A DNA stretch of 64,000 nt from JAQUPP01 sp041649955 (GCA_041649955.1 JBAZMD010000002.1:1-64000); one strand, 5' to 3'; positions 1-8,175 are shown, counted from the first letter of the stretch. Notes: generated from the letters alone by a model not told the origin. Made by a program: numbers and translations.

Positions 1-316
1 CCAATCATATCCTAGGGCTACAAATATTTTAGCGCTTTTAATGGGACGTTTTGTGTCGTTGCTTATCAAATAAACGCCAGGAGCACCTTTTGCTTTAGCT
101 AATGTTCCATTCTTTAAAGTTTTGGCTGTTACGTCTGAACCCAAAGAATAAGCATTTAATATACTCTCGTCAACTTCAATAATATCATCCCAATCATATC
201 CTAGGGCTACAAATATTTTAGCGCTTTTAATGGGACGTTTTGTGTCGTTGCTTATCAAATAAACGCCAGGAGCACCTTTTGCTTTAGCTAATGTTCCATT
301 CTTTAAAGTTTTGGCT
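1..316 (-). repeat. Tandem 189-bp (63-codon) repeat inside the surface protein gene
   Basis: Bases 1-127 and 190-316 are identical over 127 bp with a period of exactly 189 bp, so frame is kept. Bases 128-189 encode the remainder of the unit. The array continues past the left edge, so copy number cannot be counted. Identity at third codon positions points to recent duplication or gene conversion. Confidence 0.95.
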
Positions 317-1497
317 AATTCTTTTTTTTCTGGAATGGAAGTGTTTTCATTTGAATTGGATGAAGTATCGGTAGAAACACCTGCCACAATTATTGTTTTT
401 TCTAAAGTATTGTTATTCTCATTTGATTCATCAATTTCATTATTAGGATCTATTTTCCAACTGACAATAAAAGTTCCGGGATTGTCATAACGTCGGAATT
501 CAACACAAGAACCGCTTTCGCTTGGATTAAGGCCGCTCCAAGTGCAATTACTAGAAGTATCTTCGGAAGTACCGGCATAAACGCCGGCATTACCTGTCCA
601 AAGAGGATAATAGCCAGGAGAAATTGCCGTCCCGATATTTTTGACAGTGTAAGTAAATTTTACTTTTTGTCCGACCACCGGATTAGTTGGATCCATGGTG
701 AGATTAGAAAAAGTAAGATCCGGTTTGCCCTGAGTGCCCCCAATCACAACTGTTTTTACTAAAGTATTATTATTCTCATTAGATTCGTCAATTTGTCCTC
801 CGCTATCTACAATTATTGTCATCTCTACATAATTAGAAGTACCAACCCCAAACCAATTCTTTCCTACTGCTTCACTAATAGCACATTCTCCTAGTAGTGG
901 CACAGTATATCTTGTTGAATCACCGCCGATAATAATATTACAATTTGAACATTTTGAAGATGAAAGTTTAATAGCAAATTTAACATTTGAAGTGCCTTGA
1001 CCCTGGTTACAATATTTAACATAAAAAGAATTATCGGAATAAATTATATCATTAACTACTAAATCCGTTTTGCTTTGAGTGTCAGCCGGAATGACAACTG
1101 TAGCTTGATCAGTATTGGTTGAGATGGTACCGCCGACTGTTTCCAAGCGAACGGTGTAGTAATAGGTTTTACTTTTTACAATGGTAGTATCTAAAAAAAT
1201 GCTTGTTTGTCCGGCATTTTGCATGCCCAAAGTTACTTTGCTGATTTCCGAAGAGATTTGTCCTTTAACTTCTGAACGATAAATATGAGCGTAAGCAAGA
1301 GAATTAACGTTCGGATTAAGCCAAGAAATTAAAACAGAATTAGTTAAATCATTATAGGTCACACTAACATTAATTGGTTCTAATGCAACGCTCGCATTAG
1401 TTCTTTGAATACTTAAGCTACTCCCAAAGCTCATTTGAATTGCTAAAAACAATCCAATAATAGCAATGGTTAAAAATTTTTTGTTTTTCTTTAACAT
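1..1497 (-). CDS. Secreted CARDB-domain repeat protein, 3' end off the window
   Basis: An open frame of 499 codons runs from an ATG at 1497 to the window edge with no stop, so the C-terminus is missing. The first 35 residues are a Lys-rich start plus a hydrophobic stretch, a typical signal peptide. A fibronectin-III-like region follows (about residues 38-130), then two CARDB-like modules, each ending in the signature 'DESNENNNTL'. After a Ser/Thr/Asn linker come copies of a 63-residue repeat containing 'GVYLISNDTKRPI' and 'ALGYDWDDI'. Similar repeats are common at the C-termini of CPR surface proteins. Likely exported and surface-bound; function unknown. The repeat DNA is nearly identical between copies, suggesting recent duplication. 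Confidence 0.85.
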   Translation of the reverse strand, partial: MLKKNKKFLTIAIIGLFLAIQMSFGSSLSIQRTNASVALEPINVSVTYNDLTNSVLISWLNPNVNSLAYAHIYRSEVKGQISSEISKVTLGMQNAGQTSIFLDTTIVKSKTYYYTVRLETVGGTISTNTDQATVVIPADTQSKTDLVVNDIIYSDNSFYVKYCNQGQGTSNVKFAIKLSSSKCSNCNIIIGGDSTRYTVPLLGECAISEAVGKNWFGVGTSNYVEMTIIVDSGGQIDESNENNNTLVKTVVIGGTQGKPDLTFSNLTMDPTNPVVGQKVKFTYTVKNIGTAISPGYYPLWTGNAGVYAGTSEDTSSNCTWSGLNPSESGSCVEFRRYDNPGTFIVSWKIDPNNEIDESNENNNTLEKTIIVAGVSTDTSSNSNENTSIPEKKELAKTLKNGTLAKAKGAPGVYLISNDTKRPIKSAKIFVALGYDWDDIIEVDESILNAYSLGSDVTAKTLKNGTLAKAKGAPGVYLISNDTKRPIKSAKIFVALGYDW

Positions 1498-1517
1498 AAT
1501 TTTTATTTAATCAAAAA

Positions 1518-2087
1518 CTACCTCTTGTTCCATTGTGGGGCTCGGCGGGCTCTTTTCAAACCGGGTTTCTTTCTTTCTTTCACTCTGGAATCGCGAGTTA
1601 AAAATTTAACTGTTTTTAAAGTTTTGCGGCATTCGGGATCCAACGCAACCAAGGCCTGAGAAATTCCAAGTCTGACCGCTTCGGCTTGGCTTTTAAATCC
1701 GCCTCCCTTAATCATTATTCTGAAGTTAAAACTTTTTTCCTGATTTGTTAAACAGAGCGGAGACAAAACTATATTCTGCAATTCAAAATACGGAAAATAA
1801 TCTTTGAATGATTTGTTATTAACAGTTATCTCTCCGTTGCCATTTTTGAAAAGCTGTATTCTGGCAATAGCTGTTTTTCGTTTTCCGGTTGACCAAATGC
1901 CCATATCTTTAACAGATTTATGCTCTATTGCTTTGTGAATTTTAACCGGCTCTTTAATAATTTCAGGAATTACCTCTTGAACCGCCTCTTTTTTATGAGA
2001 TGGAGCAACCTTTTTAATAACTTTCTTTTTTGGTTTTTCACTGATAACTTTTTCTTTCTTTGGTGTTTTTTTTGTTTTAATTGGCAT
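1518..2087 (-). CDS. rpsI: 30S ribosomal protein S9 (uS9) with Lys-rich N-terminal extension
   Basis: Residues from about 62 to the end match uS9: 'STGKRKTAIARI', 'IKGGGFKSQAEA', 'LTRDSRVKERKKPG' and a basic tail ending NKR that reaches toward the P-site tRNA. The protein is 189 residues against about 130 for a normal S9. The extra 60 residues are a Lys-rich, low-complexity N-terminal extension. rplM (L13), its usual upstream partner, is absent; the next gene upstream is a membrane protein. A TTGACA/TAAAAT promoter lies about 75 nt before the leader, so it is probably transcribed alone. Confidence 0.96.
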   Translation of the reverse strand: MPIKTKKTPKKEKVISEKPKKKVIKKVAPSHKKEAVQEVIPEIIKEPVKIHKAIEHKSVKDMGIWSTGKRKTAIARIQLFKNGNGEITVNNKSFKDYFPYFELQNIVLSPLCLTNQEKSFNFRIMIKGGGFKSQAEAVRLGISQALVALDPECRKTLKTVKFLTRDSRVKERKKPGLKRARRAPQWNKR

Positions 2088-2168
2088 AAAAAAATTGATA
2101 AATGCCCTTGATAGGAAGTAATATTTCTATCTCAGAGCTGAAAATATAAAATTAATTAAGTAATGATT

Positions 2169-2196
2169 ATTTTAACAAGTTTAAAAAATTTGTCAA
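2169..2196 (-). promoter_or_regulatory. Sigma-70-type promoter of rpsI
   Basis: On the minus strand TTGACA (2196-2191), a 16-bp spacer and TAAAAT (2174-2169), giving a leader of about 75 nt before the rpsI start at 2087. Confidence 0.6.
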
Positions 2197-2199
2197 CCT

Positions 2200-2230
2200 C
2201 GCCTAAATTTTTCTGCAAAAAACTTGGGCG
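2200..2230 (-). repeat. Imperfect palindrome of the GGCGGG/TTTAGG family, possible terminator
   Basis: CGCCTAAATTTTT and AAAAAACTTGGGCG form an imperfect 12-13-bp stem just after the stop of the gene ending at 2239 and next to the -35 box of rpsI. The arm resembles those at 14693, 23763 and 26915. Confidence 0.5.
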
Positions 2231-2238
2231 GGCAATTC

Positions 2239-3306
2239 CTAAAACGTAACATCTTGCCCTTCTTTCATCACCTTCTCAATACCGACCACTTTGCAAAGTT
2301 TAAGGATGAGGAAAATTATTTGAGACAAAATTACTGCCATAAAGGTAAGGATGCATTCTATAAACCACAAAAAGAAAAATAAACCTACGGCAATGGCAAT
2401 GGAAATTTGATTGACATAAGGACCGATAAATTGACTGAGCTTTGAATTTATTAATTTAACCAAAATCATATCCAAGGTTTCATCTCCTTTTAATTCAACC
2501 CCGCCGAATGTTTTGGCCAATGCCGTTCTTTGCTGAGCAAGCAATCTTGAATCAATTTTTGAGCTACTCAACACCTGCTTTATCAGGGCGGCAGTTTCCG
2601 GATCTTTAGTTAAGGCATTCATATCGGTTTTTCCGTTTTTATCAATTTTAATTTTTGGTTTTAATTTTGCCATCAAATCCGTTGGCAAATTCAAAGATTT
2701 CAAAGACGGATCGGAAATCATTAACTGAACGGCTGTAATTTGATCAACTGTCATTTCCGGACTGTAAAAAGGTATGGATTGAGCAAAAATACCGCTTATT
2801 GGTTTTATCAATGATTGAATTATTTTAGGATCTATGATATTTTCGTTTTGGCCAAATTTAAGCCACGGATTAAAATAATAAGTTATTGAAATTATTAAAG
2901 CCATACCGATGACGATAAAACACAAACCCCTGGATAAAATCATTCTAAGCGAGAGTTTAAGCCTATCTTCTTTTTCGCCTCGTATTCTTTCATAAGAAAA
3001 TATAAGCAATAAAATAAAAATTAAAATTCCAAATAAATAAATATAATTAAATTTGGAAAAAATAAAGAAAAATCCCGATGAAATAAGCATTGTCAAATAA
3101 ATAATTTTGCGATCTTTGATCAGGATAAAAAATAATAAAAGAAAGGAAATAAAGATAACGGAAAATATCCCAAAGCTGATAAAATTCCGAGATTGAATAT
3201 TATTATTTGAAAACAACGAAAATAATTGCTGCCAGAAAAAAATAGCGGCAATAAACACTAAAAGGGCGGAAATTAAGGGTTTAATTTGTTTTTTGTCAAT
3301 TTTCAT
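2239..3306 (-). CDS. Polytopic membrane protein of unknown function
   Basis: 355 residues with about seven hydrophobic segments. Five lie in the first 147 residues (near 11-31, 43-63, 67-83, 87-107, 128-147). A soluble, probably extracytoplasmic, helical region follows (about 150-295), then one or two segments near 300-345. I do not recognise a family. The stop of the nuclease gene upstream lies 4 bp before its start, so the two are probably co-transcribed. The soluble part has no Cys and no obvious catalytic motif. Confidence 0.7.
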   Translation of the reverse strand: MKIDKKQIKPLISALLVFIAAIFFWQQLFSLFSNNNIQSRNFISFGIFSVIFISFLLLFFILIKDRKIIYLTMLISSGFFFIFSKFNYIYLFGILIFILLLIFSYERIRGEKEDRLKLSLRMILSRGLCFIVIGMALIISITYYFNPWLKFGQNENIIDPKIIQSLIKPISGIFAQSIPFYSPEMTVDQITAVQLMISDPSLKSLNLPTDLMAKLKPKIKIDKNGKTDMNALTKDPETAALIKQVLSSSKIDSRLLAQQRTALAKTFGGVELKGDETLDMILVKLINSKLSQFIGPYVNQISIAIAVGLFFFLWFIECILTFMAVILSQIIFLILKLCKVVGIEKVMKEGQDVTF

Positions 3307-3310
3307 ATAA

Positions 3311-4177
3311 TTAATTTTTCGTTAATGAATTATTTTTAAATAAAAGTTCTGCTTCTTTGATTAAGGAGGAAATTTGATTTGGTTTTACACCCGTGCATTC
3401 GGTAAATTTCGCTAAATCTAAATTTAAAATATCTTCCACCAGCATCAAACCTTTTGAAACGAAAATTTGCAGCAAATAATCTTTCAGAGACGGCAAAATG
3501 GTAATCGGATATAATTTCTGATTTTCAATAAAATATTCAAGTCCTTTTTTTATCGGGTAATGCCAGCCGAGCAAATCAACGCCGACGCATTGGGAATATT
3601 GAATGGCCTGACTGGTGAATTTCGTATTGGTCACCAAAATACTTTTAAGTTTTAAATTTTTATATTCTTTTTTCTTGAAAAAACCGCCTGCTGATAAATC
3701 CAAAAATCTGGCATGATTCGCCAAAGCCACTTTTAAATCCAGTGTTGTGCCCGGCAAATGATGATATTTGCATTCGCCGATAAAAACCGTTCCGTCTCTT
3801 TTGGCCAGAAAATCAATTTCGTAATTCACACACCTCCCTCCGATAATCTGATTAATCTTCACCTCGTAGCCGTTTCTTGTTAAAATTGAGGCAATATATT
3901 TTTCAAACGGAAAACCGCTTGGTCCCAATTTTCTCAAAGATTCTTTCAAGCTGAATTTCAAGGCTGCTTGCGGATCATCTTGTTTAAGCAAAGATTTAAT
4001 CCTACTGAAAATTCTCGTTGTCGGCATGTCCGGATAAACTTCATTGGTAATAATTTTAGCGATTTTTTCAGCCAAAAAACTTGTAGCGCCGGATCGTCTA
4101 GCACTGCGATAAACCTTTTTAGGAGAAAATAACTCTTTTTCTCCGGCTAAATTGATGATATATAAGGGTTCTGTCAT
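3311..4177 (-). CDS. ATP-cone protein fused to a PD-(D/E)XK (Mrr-like) nuclease domain
   Basis: The N-terminal 85 residues look like an ATP-cone ('GEKELFSPKKVYRSARRSGA' and following helices), the nucleotide-sensing module of NrdR and ribonucleotide reductase. Residues 88-200 form a restriction-endonuclease-like fold: E92 in 'FPFEKYIA', D122 in 'YEIDFLAK' and the ECK pair E135/K137 in 'FIGECKYHH', the canonical PD-(D/E)XK order. A helix-hairpin-helix-like tail follows. Together they suggest a nucleotide-regulated DNA nuclease; the substrate is unknown. A standalone gene, not next to a methylase. Confidence 0.75.
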   Translation of the reverse strand: MTEPLYIINLAGEKELFSPKKVYRSARRSGATSFLAEKIAKIITNEVYPDMPTTRIFSRIKSLLKQDDPQAALKFSLKESLRKLGPSGFPFEKYIASILTRNGYEVKINQIIGGRCVNYEIDFLAKRDGTVFIGECKYHHLPGTTLDLKVALANHARFLDLSAGGFFKKKEYKNLKLKSILVTNTKFTSQAIQYSQCVGVDLLGWHYPIKKGLEYFIENQKLYPITILPSLKDYLLQIFVSKGLMLVEDILNLDLAKFTECTGVKPNQISSLIKEAELLFKNNSLTKN

Positions 4178-4222
4178 ACCAATTCATTATAGAGGATTTT
4201 ATTATAAAAACAATATTAGATA

Positions 4223-4900
4223 TTATTTTGATAATCTCTTTTGAATTTTTTTGTCTGTTAATTCCCTAATCGCATCAACCGCAATCCAGTGCGCGATCGG
4301 AGAATCTATTTTTTTAATTTCTTTGGCAATAATAATCGCTTTTTTATTCAAACTCAAATTTCTTTTTCCGATTTGCCTTAACGCCCAATTAACCGCTTTT
4401 CTGACAAAATTTCTTTTATCAGTGGAATATTTTTTGATAAGCGGGAAAAATTTTTCAAAATCTTTATTTTTCGCTTTTTTATCATGGCACGCCAAATATG
4501 CCATTAAAGCAAATCCGGCTCTTCTTACAAATTCTTCTTTTTTGTTGGCCCACTTCTCTGCTTTTCCCCAAGCAACGGGTATTCTACAAAATAAATTAGA
4601 ACAGCATTGATCGCACAAATCCCATGAATTAAATCCCTTTACCCATTCTTCCATTTGTTTTTCTGTTACCGATTTAGGATCATCAATCATGGTAGCCAAA
4701 ATTCTTGCTTCATGAATTTTGGTTTTCCACAAATCCTGGGCCAGTTTATGATTTTTCCCGATTTTTTTCGCCAAACTTCTTAGAACCGGAATCCGCACTC
4801 CCAGGGCATATTGAGGATTAATGCCGAATCGCGCCATTCCTTCTTTATCGCGAAGGCAAGAATGTTTTTTTAAATAAGTGATAATTTCTTTAACAGTCAT
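4223..4900 (-). CDS. AlkD-like DNA alkylation repair protein (HEAT-repeat glycosylase)
   Basis: 225 residues, the usual AlkD size, helical throughout with HEAT-like repeats. It keeps the family core 'SWDLCD' (W93, D94, D97) and 'KAVNWALRQIGKRN'. AlkD enzymes remove bulky or cationic alkylated bases by contacting the DNA backbone. The assignment rests on these motifs and overall length; substrate cannot be read from sequence. The ATG at 4900 has no strong ribosome site. Confidence 0.85.
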   Translation of the reverse strand: MTVKEIITYLKKHSCLRDKEGMARFGINPQYALGVRIPVLRSLAKKIGKNHKLAQDLWKTKIHEARILATMIDDPKSVTEKQMEEWVKGFNSWDLCDQCCSNLFCRIPVAWGKAEKWANKKEEFVRRAGFALMAYLACHDKKAKNKDFEKFFPLIKKYSTDKRNFVRKAVNWALRQIGKRNLSLNKKAIIIAKEIKKIDSPIAHWIAVDAIRELTDKKIQKRLSK

Positions 4901-4980
4901 AAAATAAAAAAATGATAGATTAAATTTATTCTATCATATTATTTGAAATTTACCAACCAATCCTCTTGTATAAAAATAAG

Positions 4981-5011
4981 TGGCCGGAAAAAATTTCATC
5001 TTTTCCGGCCA
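4981..5011 (-). terminator. Intrinsic terminator of the small membrane gene at 5020
   Basis: TGGCCGGAAAA and TTTTCCGGCCA form a perfect 11-bp stem with a 9-nt loop. On the minus strand it is followed by CTTATTTTTATA. Confidence 0.85.
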
Positions 5012-5019
5012 AATTTTAC

Positions 5020-5217
5020 TTAAATTACCTTTATTGCTCCTATAGCAATTATTAATACTCCAATTGCTACCAGAATTTTTCCAGCTTTTTCCCTGGAACT
5101 ATTTTTGGGAATATTACTGGCGCCCTCGGGTCCTAAAATAAACATACCCCCAACGCAAGCTATTACACATCCCCCTACCCAACAATACCAAACAGCCAAA
5201 CCTGGATTCATATTCAT
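5020..5217 (-). CDS. Small two-helix membrane protein, unknown
   Basis: I chose the ATG at 5217 because a G-run (GGGGGGGTG) sits at Shine-Dalgarno distance; the frame also has an upstream ATG at 5235 inside that purine run. The 65-residue product has two hydrophobic segments (about residues 10-27 and 46-63) separated by a short polar linker with 'NSSREK', and several Cys in the first helix. No family recognised. It is one of a set of small genes with a strong ribosome site and their own terminator. Confidence 0.6.
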   Translation of the reverse strand: MNMNPGLAVWYCWVGGCVIACVGGMFILGPEGASNIPKNSSREKAGKILVAIGVLIIAIGAIKVI

Positions 5218-5241
5218 ATTCTTCACCCCCCCCATCGGAAT

Positions 5242-5685
5242 CTAAATATTATTCTCATCCCTCACACAAAAAAGAAATTCTCCTTCAACTGCTAAAAATT
5301 TCTTTTCTTTGTCAAAATATCCCTTGAACTCAATTTTTCCCTTTGTGCTTTCTTTACTCATTTTCTTCACAAAAACTTCTATATAAAAGGGAGTAAGCTG
5401 GGGAACGCCTTCTTTGATTGTAATACTTAATTTCCATCCAAGAAATACTTTTTCTGCCGGCTTTTTAAAACCCCAGTATACTAATTCTCCCAATTCAGCA
5501 TTTGCTTGTAATATTTCAGTAGCTTTCGCAACCGGTCTTTTAGGAAAATGGTTCTTGTCTTTTGGAAATTTAGCTATTCCGCTCCCATTCTCACCGGGAG
5601 AAAGTTCAGTAACTCGTTTTAATAACTTGGAAGATGGAACAATATTTTTAATCGCTGCTCTTTTTAAAGGTAAGATAAATTTCAT
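5242..5685 (-). CDS. Hypothetical 147-residue protein
   Basis: A strong ribosome site (AAGGAGG) stands 6 nt before the ATG at 5685, and a TTGACA/TATATT promoter lies upstream, so this is very probably a real gene. The protein is basic at the N-terminus and predicted beta-rich in its second half ('KIEFKGYFDKEKKFLAVEGEF'). No signal peptide, membrane helix or known motif is seen. The gene at 5020 starts 25 bp after its stop and may share the transcript. Confidence 0.65.
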   Translation of the reverse strand: MKFILPLKRAAIKNIVPSSKLLKRVTELSPGENGSGIAKFPKDKNHFPKRPVAKATEILQANAELGELVYWGFKKPAEKVFLGWKLSITIKEGVPQLTPFYIEVFVKKMSKESTKGKIEFKGYFDKEKKFLAVEGEFLFCVRDENNI

Positions 5686-5739
5686 TATTTCCTCCTTTTT
5701 AAATTTTTAAAAAACTTCTTTCTATATTATCTAATAAAA

Positions 5740-5768
5740 AATATAACAAAAATTTAAGGAAATGTCAA
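5740..5768 (-). promoter_or_regulatory. Promoter of the 5685-5020 unit
   Basis: TTGACA (5768-5763), 17-bp spacer, TATATT (5745-5740) on the minus strand. Confidence 0.6.
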
Positions 5769-5776
5769 GGGATGAT

Positions 5777-5809
5777 AAGAGGAGCGCTTTTTGAAAAAAC
5801 ACTCCTCTT
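5777..5809 (-). terminator. Terminator after the SIMPL gene
   Basis: AAGAGGAG and CTCCTCTT pair across a 17-nt loop. It lies just past the SIMPL stop at 5834 and could act in either direction because A/T runs flank both sides. Confidence 0.6.
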
Positions 5810-5833
5810 TTTATGATTCAACTTTAATAATTT

Positions 5834-6598
5834 TTATCTGATTCTAAAAACCAAAGAAACTGTGGTTTGAATTTCTTGACTGCCGCTTTCAACGGCCGGA
5901 GCTGAAACCGAAGCAGAATCACCCGCGCCATAACTCTTTTCCGCATACATTGGCTGCGGATAATATCTGTCTGTTCCTGATTCCGAAAAAGAAACAACTT
6001 TGCCGAGTTTAAAACCGGACGCTTTGGCAATTGCCGCTGCTTTATCTTTAGCTTGCTGAATGGCCTTGTCTCTCGCTTCAGCTTGTAATGTTTCAGGTTT
6101 ATCAACTACAAATTGAATATCGCCGACTTGATTTGCTCCTTTCATAACCGCACTGTCAATAATGTCGCTGATTTTATCAAAATCTCTGATTTTAACGGAT
6201 AAAGTAGAAATCAATTCATAACCTTTAAAAACTCTTTGACCTTTTGGCCAATCATAAAGCGGAGTCAAATTGTAACCGGTTGTTTTTAAATCCTTGCTCG
6301 CAACGCCTAAATCTTTAATAGATTTAATAATCTCGTTCATTTTTTGCGAATTGTCGCTCATTGCTTCTTTGGCAGTCATTTTATCAGAAATGACTGAAAA
6401 ACTGATAGAAGCCACGTCAGGAATACTGATGACTTTTCCTTCACCGCTGACAGTAATAGTGTTTGTCTCTATTCCATTTTTGATATCTACGATTTTGCCG
6501 ACTGACAAAACGATCCAGAAAAGAGCTAAAACGCCGCAAAGTATAAAAGCAAATTTGGGCGGCTGAGGAGTGAATTTCACATTTGTTGTTGTTTCCAT
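5834..6598 (-). CDS. SIMPL-domain (DUF541) membrane-anchored protein
   Basis: 254 residues. One hydrophobic anchor at about 14-35 is followed by the SIMPL domain: 'ITVSGEGKVISIPDVASISF', a Gln/Lys-rich helix, 'DLKTTGYNLTPLYDW' and 'AIQQAKDKAAAIAKASGFKLGKVVSF'. The family (BP26/YggE-like) forms large ring assemblies outside the inner membrane; its biochemical role is poorly known. Its own TTGACA/TATAAT promoter is close to consensus and the gene stands alone. Confidence 0.9.
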   Translation of the reverse strand: METTTNVKFTPQPPKFAFILCGVLALFWIVLSVGKIVDIKNGIETNTITVSGEGKVISIPDVASISFSVISDKMTAKEAMSDNSQKMNEIIKSIKDLGVASKDLKTTGYNLTPLYDWPKGQRVFKGYELISTLSVKIRDFDKISDIIDSAVMKGANQVGDIQFVVDKPETLQAEARDKAIQQAKDKAAAIAKASGFKLGKVVSFSESGTDRYYPQPMYAEKSYGAGDSASVSAPAVESGSQEIQTTVSLVFRIR

Positions 6599-6690
6599 AA
6601 AAAAATAATATTATTAAATTAATTATAAATAACTAAACCATTAAATTTTTTCGTCAGATTCTTAACTTGAATCATCATAGGATTTATATA

Positions 6691-6719
6691 ATTATATTCT
6701 ATCCCTCAATAAGTGTCAA
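6691..6719 (-). promoter_or_regulatory. Consensus promoter of the SIMPL gene
   Basis: TTGACA (6719-6714), 17-bp spacer, TATAAT (6696-6691); leader of about 85 nt to the ATG at 6598. Confidence 0.8.
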
Positions 6720-6737
6720 CTAACTGTATAAAAAGAA

Positions 6738-6766
6738 AAATGGGGCCCGCAACTGGCGCCCCATTT
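6738..6766 (-). terminator. Terminator after the 6770-7780 operon
   Basis: AAATGGGGC and GCCCCATTT pair over an 11-nt loop; the minus strand continues TTTTTCTTTTTATAC. Confidence 0.85.
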
Positions 6767-6769
6767 AGT

Positions 6770-7153
6770 TTACATTTTAAAATTTAATTGCAATTGCAGA
6801 TGGTACATAATCATTAAATTGTCTTCCATTACTTCACCATCGCAATCGAAAATTTCCATAGTCAGAAGAAACTCCTTAGAATTAGAATAACTACCTATTC
6901 TTATTGTGTCATCTTCTTCTGGATTTTCTTCATCTTCTTGTGTTTCCCGCCATGTAATAAGCAAGTTTCCATCTTTATTGAATTTCAATTTTTCAACCTT
7001 GTTTGGTAAAACTTGGTTAAAAATAGAAGTCAATCTTAAAACAACTTCTTTCTCTGATGGAAAAATAGCTATGAAATGACGTCCACTACTACAACCGGTA
7101 CTGCCACTATCTCCTGTATTAAATAATACAGGACTTACGGTCTTAATCTTCAT
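6770..7153 (-). CDS. Hypothetical acidic protein in operon with a C39-like peptidase
   Basis: 127 residues, with AAGGAGGTG 5 nt before the ATG at 7153. It starts 18 bp after the stop of the upstream peptidase gene, so the two form an operon. The sequence has a Ser/Gly/Cys-rich N-terminus ('GDSGSTGCSSG'), a hydrophobic core strand ('HFIAIF') and an acidic loop ('EDEENPEEDD'). No family recognised and no signal peptide. A partner or substrate of the peptidase is a possibility suggested only by position. Confidence 0.6.
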   Translation of the reverse strand: MKIKTVSPVLFNTGDSGSTGCSSGRHFIAIFPSEKEVVLRLTSIFNQVLPNKVEKLKFNKDGNLLITWRETQEDEENPEEDDTIRIGSYSNSKEFLLTMEIFDCDGEVMEDNLMIMYHLQLQLNFKM

Positions 7154-7171
7154 CTTCTCACCTCCTTTAAT

Positions 7172-7780
7172 TTATTTGCCGAATTTCCAAAATCCGCCGA
7201 AATAATTGTAACATTTGATAGCTCTCAATAATTTCTCAATCCTTACCACTCGCCAAACAGAAGATTCTTCGGTTTGTATCGGGTCAACCAATCTTACTTC
7301 GTTTCTCTTTAAGTCAACTCTGTCAATCACTGAAACATGATTGTAATCCCCCGGCCGTTTTTCATAAAGCATTGAATAATTAAAAGCTGCCAACACGTCC
7401 CAATCTCTGTTTTCAATTTTCTTTAAATAACTTCTCGGATCGACCAATTGATTCAAACTGATGATTCTCATGCTCAAGGGAATATGCAAATCCCCCAGCG
7501 CTTTATTAATTCTTTTTTCCTCGCTCTGTTTGCCGGCGCACCAACATTCGGGTTTACTTGGATTCCAAAAGACTTTTTTGATAGCCGGATGCGGTAAAGT
7601 AGAAATTCCTAATTTATCAAATAATAACTCCTGCGGAACCAAAGGAATTCTATGTTTCAACATAATCATTGAGATGCAGGCTGCTATACAGCATCCTTTC
7701 TGTTCAATTATTGGAACATATCTGTAATTTTTCGGTATTGGACCGTCTCGCTCATTGAGATTAATTTCTTTAAGATTCAT
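7172..7780 (-). CDS. Putative C39-like (papain-fold) cysteine peptidase
   Basis: 202 residues. Q27 followed by 'KGCCIAAC' matches the C39 pattern Q-x-x-x-C-G-x-A-C, with C31 the likely nucleophile (the usual Gly is Ile). 'YNHVSVID' (H148) and 'VRLVDP' (D166) provide the His and Asp in the right order. There is no ABC transporter fused or nearby, unlike bacteriocin-processing C39 enzymes, and no signal peptide, so a cytosolic peptidase or amidase is as likely. AAAGGAGGCG precedes the ATG. Confidence 0.6.
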   Translation of the reverse strand: MNLKEINLNERDGPIPKNYRYVPIIEQKGCCIAACISMIMLKHRIPLVPQELLFDKLGISTLPHPAIKKVFWNPSKPECWCAGKQSEEKRINKALGDLHIPLSMRIISLNQLVDPRSYLKKIENRDWDVLAAFNYSMLYEKRPGDYNHVSVIDRVDLKRNEVRLVDPIQTEESSVWRVVRIEKLLRAIKCYNYFGGFWKFGK

Positions 7781-7834
7781 TATTCGCCTCCTTTGTTAAA
7801 ATAACTGATATTTTATATCTTTAATATATAAAAT

Positions 7835-7862
7835 ATTATAGCCATTTTTTGTTTTTTGTCAA
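7835..7862 (-). promoter_or_regulatory. Promoter of the C39-like operon
   Basis: TTGACA (7862-7857), 16-bp spacer, TATAAT (7840-7835); leader of about 48 nt. Confidence 0.8.
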
Positions 7863-7879
7863 TCCCTCTAAACTTAACG

Positions 7880-7915
7880 AAAAATGACCCCGCGAATTAA
7901 AGCGAGATCATTTTT
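7880..7915 (-). terminator. Terminator of the small membrane gene at 7930
   Basis: AAAAATGA/TCATTTTT with an inner CGC/GCG pair, just past the stop at 7930. Confidence 0.7.
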
Positions 7916-7929
7916 AATTTTATTCTTCG

Positions 7930-8175
7930 TCAATAGTCGTCTATAGTACCATTCATGAGCGCGCAAAACCAACCGAGAAGACCGACACCTATAAAAAACA
8001 GAGTTATAATTCCAACCACTGTTAATCCGCCGCAAACAAAATATGCAGAAAAAGCGTAAGAAAAACATCCCTGATTCACCAACTGATTAGCGTCAATAAA
8101 ACCGAAATAACCTTCTGACCAGCCGATTCCCAAACAAATACAAAGAACTATAAACAGCACTATTGCCTTTCTCAT
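7930..8175 (-). CDS. Small membrane protein, unknown
   Basis: 81 residues with AAGGAGG 5 nt before the ATG and its own promoter and terminator. A hydrophobic N-terminus (residues 4-20, possibly a signal anchor) is followed by a short polar stretch with 'DANQLVNQGC' and a second long hydrophobic segment (about 42-72). C37 and C48 could form a disulphide. No family recognised. Confidence 0.65.
   Translation of the reverse strand: MRKAIVLFIVLCICLGIGWSEGYFGFIDANQLVNQGCFSYAFSAYFVCGGLTVVGIITLFFIGVGLLGWFCALMNGTIDDY

Noticed and set aside
1..316. Direct repeats suggestive of CRISPR
   Set aside because: The 189-bp period keeps codon frame inside a protein gene and there are no short repeats with unique spacers or cas genes.
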